Origin: Protula sp. h YS-2021
Taxonomy: Eukaryota > Annelida > Polychaeta > Sabellida > Serpulidae
Reading direction: 5' to 3'
DNA: 64,000 nucleotides
Assembly: GCA_949752745.1 (NCBI GenBank)
Contig: OX457027.1
Span: 85,423,936 to 85,487,935, forward strand
Shown here: one piece after another, positions 56,601 through 64,000 of the stretch
Layout: each line of letters opens with the position of its first letter
Position numbering within the stretch: position 1 is the first letter of the stretch
Notes under the pieces: model-generated
What the model was told of the DNA's origin: nothing
Databases searched by the model: none
Seen by the model: the letters and a program-made list of their open reading frames with translations, nothing else
Translations under genes and position numbers: made by a program

Positions 56601-57410
56601 CCGAGTCCGAAGCGTACCTGCCGTGTGGACCCTTACCTTGTCATTTTGGCCCTTCGATTACCAAAGCTCCTTCCAAATTCATTAAATACACTAACTTAAC
56701 AAATCAGCCAACACAAAACATTTCACAGCCAGTGCGTTTATTTTTCTAACAACATATATTTTAAGATGCTCGCCACTGTTGCTATCATACCTCAAAGTGG
56801 TCCACCATGGCTTCCATAAGCTCTTCACAGAACGGAGGGTTGGCCTCAAATGACCCGCTGACTGGATGAAACGTTAAAACGGACCTGCAGTCACAACAAT
56901 ACCAATCTTCCGACAATCATACCAATTTTCAGATAATTATAGTTACACAGTTGTTGACAACTCAGTGTAGTGTACGACGAAAATATTACATCAACGCATG
57001 CGCCCAGGAATTATGTCTCATATCTACACTGCTTCAAATCATTATCTTTTTATAAACTTAACATCACGTTGGTTACAAATAAGCTACAATCTTAAAATAT
57101 ATTGTAATTTTTTTCTGCGCTGAACATACCCTCTAGAACCAAAACAAGCATCGGTATCCGAGAACGCGGAACAATACTGTTTAAAATAGCAGTTAAGCGG
57201 CGAGGCGAAGCACTCGAACGTCACGCTGAAGACGCGGTGTAAACACTCCAAGACGGAGACCGGAAGTGCCCCATGCAGGCCCGCCCCTGCCGAGCCGTTG
57301 CCCTCGTTCTGGCCGAAGAGTGTCTGGTAGCGGCGCAGCATGCACCAGGCGCGCGCCAGGAAGAGGTCGAAGCGCGGGTCGTCGTGTGCATTGGCGCGGT
57401 AAAGCTGCTC
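53515..57410 (-). CDS. PCIF1: PCIF1/CAPAM, cap-adenosine N6-methyltransferase, C-terminal four exons
   Basis: PCIF1 binds the phosphorylated RNA polymerase II C-terminal domain. It uses SAM to methylate N6 of 2'-O-methyladenosine next to the mRNA cap, in the nucleus. Exons 57410-57130, 56884-56791, 56565-56390 and 53677-53515 join in consistent phase (714 nt, 237 residues). Recognisable family segments are [51 protein letters not shown] (with the catalytic NPPF), [32 protein letters not shown] and [20 protein letters not shown]. The WW domain and N-terminal half are not in the window or not recognised; a transposon lies upstream. NPPF is intact, so an active enzyme is expected. The gene converges on the receptor gene. 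Confidence 0.93.
53678..54180. other. PCIF1 intron, repeat-free end
   Basis: This is AT-rich intron sequence between the terminal exon and the array. No feature was recognised. Confidence 0.5.
54190..56460. repeat. about 112-bp minisatellite derived from a PCIF1 exon end and donor, 19-20 units
   Basis: The phrase GACGTGCTGGAAGCCGTG (minus strand CACGGCTTCCAGCACGTC) starts at 54496, 54608, 54721, 54834, 54945, 55058, 55171, 55284, 55395, 55504, 55617, 55728, 55841, 55952, 56065, 56178, 56289 and 56398. Diverged copies lie near 54388 and 54215. Each unit carries coding sequence for [17 protein letters not shown], the donor GGGTCAGTG and a C-rich (minus strand) intronic part. Open frames throughout are artefacts. 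Confidence 0.95.
56390..56565 (-). CDS. PCIF1: PCIF1 exon: FIPDW region, ending in a repeat array
   Basis: This 176-nt exon starts after TTTCTGCAG ([19 protein letters not shown]) and ends, by length match to the human protein, at CCGGG|GTCAGT in phase 2. Its last roughly 65 bp and donor are the founder unit of the array that fills the next intron, so the donor used is uncertain. Confidence 0.85.
56791..56884 (-). CDS. PCIF1: PCIF1 exon with the NPPF catalytic motif
   Basis: This 94-nt exon lies between ACTGCAG and GAG|GTATGA. It encodes [20 protein letters not shown] and [16 protein letters not shown] (positions 56841-56830) is the motif that positions the target adenine N6 in this enzyme family. 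Confidence 0.94.
57130..57410 (-). CDS. PCIF1: PCIF1 exon: helical region and core start
   Basis: This 281-nt exon begins after CATTTTACAG in phase 0 ([20 protein letters not shown]) and ends at TAGAGG|GTATGT in phase 2. It carries [20 protein letters not shown] and FGSRG, highly conserved in PCIF1. Confidence 0.93.
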
Positions 57411-58262
57411 CTGTAAAATGGCGCGGCAAAAACGCTTATTATTTCTGTGCACATATCCTGAGAAACAAGAATGTCCGTGAACATTGTGCCCAGCCGTAAA
57501 AGCGAAGACATTACAAAGGTGAAAGCACAAACCTGCTATTTGTTTACAAAATTTAAATCTGGTATGGACCTCATTCCCAACATTGCTATCAAGAGCAATT
57601 AACTTACGCACCTTTCTGTACTGACACTGACCAAGTTTAACCTAAGCTAAAGCCTCAGAGAGATACGATCCCCCATGTAACGCAGATGACCCATAAAATA
57701 TAAAGTCGGTGCCAAAGTCGGTTTGCAAAGTGCCATACTACTGCCACTTTCATCACGTTTTTCACAATTCTAACAGTTTTACATTTTTATATTTAAAAAA
57801 AAAAGCCCAGTTAGAATTGAATAATGAGGACAAAAATTACATTTTCGTAAACATAGGCATCGGAGATGCAGAGCTCTTAGCCAATAGCAGTGACATCACT
57901 ATGGGCGAGTTACCTTTTTGAGATATCGCCCGCAAAACAAAAAGTTAAAAAAAAAATCCCAAAAATTTTGTCATTCTTTCATTATTTCACGATAAAATCA
58001 CAAGGTAACACACCTTCCATTTGTGTTCCATCAAGTGCCAAATTTCAAAGCAATCTGACATACACTTTCGGAGATATAACCCGCGGACAGACGGACGGGC
58101 AAGCCTATAACTATGTCTCTCAGTTATAAGACAAATAATAAATAAAATTAACAAGAGCACCGGAACGCTGCAAATCCCCTCGCCCTCACGTTTTTACATG
58201 AGGAGTAAATTTGTATAGGATTTGCAATGTGTGTGCTTACCTGTTCCGAGGAGTTGTGCATA
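57411..58262. repeat. PCIF1 upstream intron, with a family D-like repeat
   Basis: From about 57690 to 58135 the reverse complement ends in the family D head (GTCCGTCTGTCCGCGGGTTATATCTCC type). No upstream PCIF1 exon was found here. Confidence 0.5.
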
Positions 58263-61200
58263 TGTTACAGTCAATGTTGGAAACCCGCCATTTCACGAAA
58301 TGGCAAACCGTGTTGGGTAAATTCGCGTAATGCCTAAAATCTTTTGCCGTTTCACGAAATAACCTAAAAATCAGGTTATTTCGTGAAATTGCCTAAAAAT
58401 CTTACATTTTATTTCACAAATTGGCAAACCAAGATCAGGCAAATTGTGAAATAAGCTTTTTGCTCGAAATTACTTACAATCGTGACAAATATTGTGTCTT
58501 TTATCTTTTATAATTGCAATAAGATTACTTCAGTTTTCAAATACAATTAATACATCATAGTTGGTTTGTTCCTTTAATTAATACATCACAGGTTTCCTGT
58601 GATCCATAGTTGATTGAAACTGATCACAAGCTTTTAAACGCGATCATATTAATTGTAATTCATGCCAATGCACACAAGTGTCCGTGTTCCTTTTTGATTG
58701 ATTTAATTGCTATTAGGATAAATTTCAGAATAACACACTGATCTGGGTTAAGATGATGTACTCAGGAACTAGTCACCGATTTGCCGTTAACCTACTCTGA
58801 AAAAGAACATCCTATAGCGTCTGCGTTTCCCTACTCTGGAATTAAGCCATTTTCTTGGATTGGTCATAATAAGGAAACTTTCTCCATATTGGCCCTCCGG
58901 AGAAGATATATTTTGATATAAATTTACCTGAAATCGGGACGTTTTTATCAAATTCCTAAAAATGGGAGAATCAAATGAAGATAAATACAAACAGGAGCTG
59001 TACAAAGTATTTGAACAGCACAAATCGGTCTTTATACCAAAAGACCAATATTACTCGACTGTGGAGGAATTAAAAGCATGCGCCTTGAACACCGGTACAA
59101 AAAGCAGGCGTGAATACTATATTCTCAACAAGTATGAAATTATTATTATTAATATAAATTTTGGTCATTATAACTTGGATAATATTTGAAAATTTCAATG
59201 TTTATTAAAATAGAATTGGAGAATGACGTTATTGGGATACAACAGTTTTAATATTACTCTTAACTCGAGTTTAAAGATAAAAAATACTAGTTGTTCTTAA
59301 AATTCTGCATTTTTGTTCATGTTTTTTTCTCAAATGTAGGTTTAAGATTTTCCCTTTTTTTGAATTTTCAGATACGATATTCTGCAATGCGGTGATGTCG
59401 AAAAACTTATCAAAAAACGGCAAAATCCGGAGGATACTCCACTGTACTACGTGTCAATCGAAGACACATACGATGCCATTAAACGTGTACACCAGGCAAC
59501 AGGGCATGGTGGGCGCGATCGAATGTTAAAGGAAATCAACAAAAAATACGCAAACATTAACCGCCAGGCTGTTGAACTTTTCAAATCTTACTGCGAAGAG
59601 TGCCAGAAAAAACGTAAACGTCCGAGAACACAAGGTGTTGTTGTACGCCCAATCTTAACCAACGAGTTTTCGTCTCGAGCCCAAATTGATTTGATTGACA
59701 TGCAGTCAATGGCACAAAAGTCTTTCAAATGGATACTTGTGTACCAAGATCACCTGACAAAATTCGTAGTCTTGCGTGCCCTTACGTCGAAGTAGCGCAT
59801 CATTTGCTCGAAATTTTTCTCCTTTTTGGCGCTCCATCTATTCTACAGAGTGACAATGGGAGTGAGTTTACCGCAGCGGTTATTTCGGAACTCAAAACTG
59901 TGTGGCCTCGATTAGTCCTAGTGCATGGTAAACCAAGGCATCCTCAAAGTCAAGGCTCTGTCGAGAGAGCAAACGGTGACATCAAGGACATGCTAGTCGC
60001 ATGGATGGGTGACAACAACACGAATGACTGGTCGGTTGGCATTAAATTTGTCCAATTTCAGAAAAATTCAAGTTTTCATTCTGGCATCAAAAGGTCACCG
60101 TACACCGCAATGTTTGGTTGTGACGCAAAAGTTGGATTAACCACATCCTCCCTACCAACCGAAATAGTCGAGCGCATGCAGAGCGAAGACGACCTTTTGT
60201 CTGTACTCTCAGAGGCCGTAGAAGAAGTTCCAGATATCACTTCAATCACACCTGATACCAGTCAACCTAGCACTAGTAGCGTTGAAAATGAAGGAGTCAG
60301 TGAACAGGCTGCTTTTCCTGCAATCACTGATACCAGAAGTGACCGTGAATCAGAATTTGCTGACCCACCACCCATGAGCCCCGCACCCCCTGCACCAGCA
60401 AGTCCTATTAACGAGCGAATGGATAACATATCAAGCGAAAGAAATGGTGCGAGATCAGCCCAAATCGCTCAAGCAGAGCGAATGGTAAAACGAAGTCGAT
60501 TGGAACTAGCGTCTGGCCACCCTGGAGATAATGTTGCGGTTTCAATTCCTTTGGTGGACAGAGGGCGGGGTGACCCTCGAAACATTCTTGGTGTAATCCT
60601 GGACAGGGACGAAAATGACATGTATACCATTGGTGTTAAATCTGGAATTCTCAGTACTAAGTATTCCAGAAATCAGTTTGACATTTGTCCTCAACGTCTG
60701 TTTCAGGAATGTGATATTAATACTGAGGAGAAAATTAGCCTCAGACAAGCAGTTACAAAGGAATCCACTTGTGGAGGTCAGGGTTATGTCCGGTGTAACT
60801 GTAAAGGTTCAAAACGTTGCGAAACCAATAAGTGCAAATGCTTTAAGAACAAGGTAAAATGCTCAAGTCGCTGCCATGGTAGTTTAGTTTGTAAGAACAA
60901 GTGATTTCCTAATATAAAGGGAAACCGACGAAAGTAAAATTTGTACATTGTGCGATTAATTAAAAAAAGACTGGTGGTTTTGCATTGTATTTCTTGTAAA
61001 TAGATTCTTTTTCAGATATTATCCTAGCTTATCTATTCAAATCGTTCATCGTGTGGTGTGAAACATTCTCGTAGAATTGATTGTATTACCCGTATTTTAT
61101 CAATAAACAGTTCAAACTACTGTTTTTTTTTTATTCCTGTGATTTTCTCTTGTTATAGATAACAGTTTGAAAACTACTGTTTTTTTTTTTATTCCTGTGA

Positions 61201-61389
61201 TATTCTCTTGTTATAGATAACAGTTTGCCATTTCACGTAATGGCAAACCGAACATTTAGGTAATTTCGTGAAATAACCTAACTTTTAGGTTATTTCGTGA
61301 AACGGCAAAAGATTTTAGGCATTACGCGAATTTACCTAACATGGTTTGCCATTTCGTGAAATGGCGGGTTTCCAACATTGACTGTAACA
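58263..61389 (+). mobile_element. Ginger-like DNA transposon, 3127 bp
   Basis: The left end TGTTACAGTCAATGTTGG (58263) and right end CCAACATTGACTGTAACA (to 61389) are inverted. The inverted repeats extend about 160-190 bp and contain smaller palindromes such as GCCATTTCACGAAATGGC. The TGTTA...TAACA termini fit the TGTNR...YNACA ends described for Ginger elements. The interior encodes an integrase-type transposase. The outer 4 bp are CATA and CATG, so a 4-bp target duplication is not confirmed, because the right flank is a tandem junction. Confidence 0.85.
58962..60904 (+). pseudogene. Ginger/KRBA2-like integrase-type transposase, frameshifted, one intron
   Basis: This is a DDE transposase related to retroviral-type integrases, expected to cut and rejoin transposon ends. 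Exon a is 58962-59131. A 240-bp intron (59132-59371) restores NKYDILQCGDVEKLIKKR at the junction. Exon b runs to 60904. Seen in order: an HHCC zinc finger (H-x4-H in VHQATGHGG, then CEEC), first Asp in AQIDLIDMQS, second Asp in LQSDNGSEF, Glu in QGSVERANGD about 36 residues later, an acidic linker, and a Cys-rich tail (CNCKGSKRCETNKCKCFKNK). Between ALTSK and EVAHHLLEIF the frame shifts at about 59790 and a TAG follows, splitting the catalytic core between the first and second Asp. The copy is therefore probably inactive. Confidence 0.85.
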
Positions 61390-61391
61390 CA
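60361..61391 (+). repeat. first unit of the 1030-bp tandem duplication (transposon 3' end)
   Basis: This unit runs from TGACCCACCACCCATGAGCC inside the transposase gene through its stop, the 3' region with CTGTTTTTTTTTTATTCC tracts, and the right inverted repeat. It is followed directly by the next copy. Confidence 0.93.
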
Positions 61392-62421
61392 TGACCCACC
61401 ACCCATGAGCCCCGCACCCCCTGCACCAGCAAGTCCTATTAACGAGCGAATGGATAACATATCAAGCGAAAGAAATGGTGCGAGATCAGCCCAAATCGCT
61501 CAAGCAGAGCGAATGGTAAAACGAAGTCGATTGGAACTAGCGTCTGGCCACCCTGGAGATAATGTTGCGGTTTCAATTCCTTTGGTGGACAGAGGGCGGG
61601 GTGACCCTCGAAACATTCTTGGTGTAATCCTGGACAGGGACGAAAATGACATGTATACCATTGGTGTTAAATCTGGAATTCTCAGTACTAAGTATTCCAG
61701 AAATCAGTTTGACATTTGTCCTCAACGTCTGTTTCAGGAATGTGATATTAATACTGAGGAGAAAATTAGCCTCAGACAAGCAGTTACAAAGGAATCCACT
61801 TGTGGAGGTCAGGGTTATGTCCGGTGTAACTGTAAAGGTTCAAAACGTTGCGAAACCAATAAGTGCAAATGCTTTAAGAACAAGGTAAAATGCTCAAGTC
61901 GCTGCCATGGTAGTTTAGTTTGTAAGAACAAGTGATTTCCTAATATAAAGGGAAACCGACGAAAGTAAAATTTGTACATTGTGCGATTAATTAAAAAAAG
62001 ACTGGTGGTTTTGCATTGTATTTCTTGTAAATAGATTCTTTTTCAGATATTATCCTAGCTTATCTATTCAAATCGTTCATCGTGTGGTGTGAAACATTCT
62101 CGTAGAATTGATTGTATTACCCGTATTTTATCAATAAACAGTTCAAACTACTGTTTTTTTTTATTCCTGTGATTTTCTCTTGTTATAGATAACAGTTTGA
62201 AAACTACTGTTTTTTTTTTTATTCCTGTGATATTCTCTTGTTATAGATAACAGTTTGCCATTTCACGTAATGGCAAACCGAACATTTAGGTAATTTCGTG
62301 AAATAACCTAACTTTTAGGTTATTTCGTGAAACGGCAAAAGATTTTAGGCATTACGCGAATTTACCTAACATGGTTTGCCATTTCGTGAAATGGCGGGTT
62401 TCCAACATTGACTGTAACACA
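61392..62421 (+). repeat. second unit of the 1030-bp tandem duplication
   Basis: It is nearly identical to 60361-61391, apart from T-run length. It contains an open frame for the C-terminal 180 or so residues of the transposase with the Cys-rich tail (stop at 61933-61935), 3' region and right inverted repeat. Confidence 0.93.
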
Positions 62422-63452
62422 TGACCCACCACCCATGAGCCCCGCACCCCCTGCACCAGCAAGTCCTATTAACGAGCGAATGGATAACATATCAAGCGAA
62501 AGAAATGGTGCGAGATCAGCCCAAATCGCTCAAGCAGAGCGAATGGTAAAACGAAGTCGATTGGAACTAGCGTCTGGCCACCCTGGAGATAATGTTGCGG
62601 TTTCAATTCCTTTGGTGGACAGAGGGCGGGGTGACCCTCGAAACATTCTTGGTGTAATCCTGGACAGGGACGAAAATGACATGTATACCATTGGTGTTAA
62701 ATCTGGAATTCTCAGTACTAAGTATTCCAGAAATCAGTTTGACATTTGTCCTCAACGTCTGTTTCAGGAATGTGATATTAATACTGAGGAGAAAATTAGC
62801 CTCAGACAAGCAGTTACAAAGGAATCCACTTGTGGAGGTCAGGGTTATGTCCGGTGTAACTGTAAAGGTTCAAAACGTTGCGAAACCAATAAGTGCAAAT
62901 GCTTTAAGAACAAGGTAAAATGCTCAAGTCGCTGCCATGGTAGTTTAGTTTGTAAGAACAAGTGATTTCCTAATATAAAGGGAAACCGACGAAAGTAAAA
63001 TTTGTACATTGTGCGATTAATTAAAAAAAGACTGGTGGTTTTGCATTGTATTTCTTGTAAATAGATTCTTTTTCAGATATTATCCTAGCTTATCTATTCA
63101 AATCGTTCATCGTGTGGTGTGAAACATTCTCGTAGAATTGATTGTATTACCCGTATTTTATCAATAAACAGTTCAAACTACTGTTTTTTTTTTATTCCTG
63201 TGATTTTCTCTTGTTATAGATAACAGTTTGAAAACTACTGTTTTTTTTTTTATTCCTGTGATATTCTCTTGTTATAGATAACAGTTTGCCATTTCACGTA
63301 ATGGCAAACCGAACATTTAGGTAATTTCGTGAAATAACCTAACTTTTAGGTTATTTCGTGAAACGGCAAAAGATTTTAGGCATTACGCGAATTTACCTAA
63401 CATGGTTTGCCATTTCGTGAAATGGCGGGTTTCCAACATTGACTGTAACACA
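62422..63452 (+). repeat. third unit of the 1030-bp tandem duplication
   Basis: As the previous unit; the C-terminal transposase frame ends at 62963-62965 and the right inverted repeat precedes 63453. Confidence 0.93.
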
Positions 63453-64000
63453 TGACCCACCACCCATTAGCCCCGCACCCCCTGCACCAGCAAGTCCTAT
63501 TAACGAGCGAATGGATAACATATCAAGCGAAAGAAATGGTGCGAGATCAGCCCAAATCGCTCAAGCAGAGCGAATGGTAAAACGAAGTCGATTGGAACTA
63601 GCGTCTGGCCACCCTGGAGATAATGTTGCGGTTTCAATTCCTTTGGTGGACAGAGGGCGGGGTGACCCTCGAAACATTCTTGGTGTAATCCTGGACAGGG
63701 ACGAAAATGACATGTATACCATTGGTGTTAAATCTGGAATTCTCAGTACTAAGTATTCCAGAAATCAGTTTGACATTTGTCCTCAACGTCTGTTTCAGGA
63801 ATGTGATATTAATACTGAGGAGAAAATTAGCCTCAGACAAGCAGTTACAAAGGAATCCACTTGTGGAGGTCAGGGTTATGTCCGGTGTAACTGTAAAGGT
63901 TCAAAACGTTGCGAAACCAATAAGTGCAAATGCTTTAAGAACAAGGTAAAATGCTCAAGTCGCTGCCATGGTAGTTTAGTTTGTAAGAACAAGTGATTTC
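63453..64000 (+). repeat. fourth unit of the tandem duplication, cut by the window end
   Basis: It differs from the others by CCCATTAGCC instead of CCCATGAGCC near its start. The C-terminal frame is complete (stop at 63994-63996). The window ends before its inverted repeat, so the total copy number is unknown. Confidence 0.9.

Overview
The window is animal nuclear DNA, probably from a protostome and most likely a lophotrochozoan such as a mollusc or annelid. I infer this from the gene content: a nuclear receptor with two DNA-binding domains, a type known from flatworms, molluscs and Daphnia and not from vertebrates. The genes have many introns, the introns are full of transposons, and there are more than twenty tandem-repeat arrays. 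The species cannot be named from the sequence.

Layout: (1) 1-5.3 kb holds dispersed repeats. (2) 5359-32893, plus strand, is a 13-exon gene for a 1274-residue 2DBD nuclear receptor. All twelve splice junctions agree in phase and give one open frame, with two zinc-finger DNA-binding domains, a long hinge encoded mainly by one 1483-bp exon, a ligand-binding domain and an AF-2 helix. (3) 33-45.7 kb is gene-poor and holds dispersed repeats, a SINE and many minisatellites. (4) 46.0-47.75 kb, minus strand, may hold a small three-exon gene of unknown function. (5) 47.9-53.2 kb holds more repeats and several hairpin-type transposons. (6) 53515-57410, minus strand, holds the last four coding exons of PCIF1 (CAPAM), the cap-adenosine N6-methyltransferase, with its NPPF motif intact; the 5' exons are not visible. 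(7) 58.26-64.0 kb is a Ginger-like DNA transposon with a frameshifted integrase-type transposase. Its 3' end is repeated in tandem four times at a period of about 1030 bp and runs off the window.

The receptor and PCIF1 converge tail to tail. The receptor is expected to act in the nucleus on DNA. PCIF1 is expected to methylate the first transcribed adenosine of mRNAs. Nothing suggests the two work together.

The most unusual structural theme is that five tandem arrays begin exactly at gene edges: the donors of receptor exons 1 and 9, the acceptor of exon 11, the donor of a PCIF1 exon, and the PCIF1 stop codon. Each array therefore multiplies a splice site or stop codon. Two consecutive receptor introns also need GC-AG splice sites to keep the reading frame.
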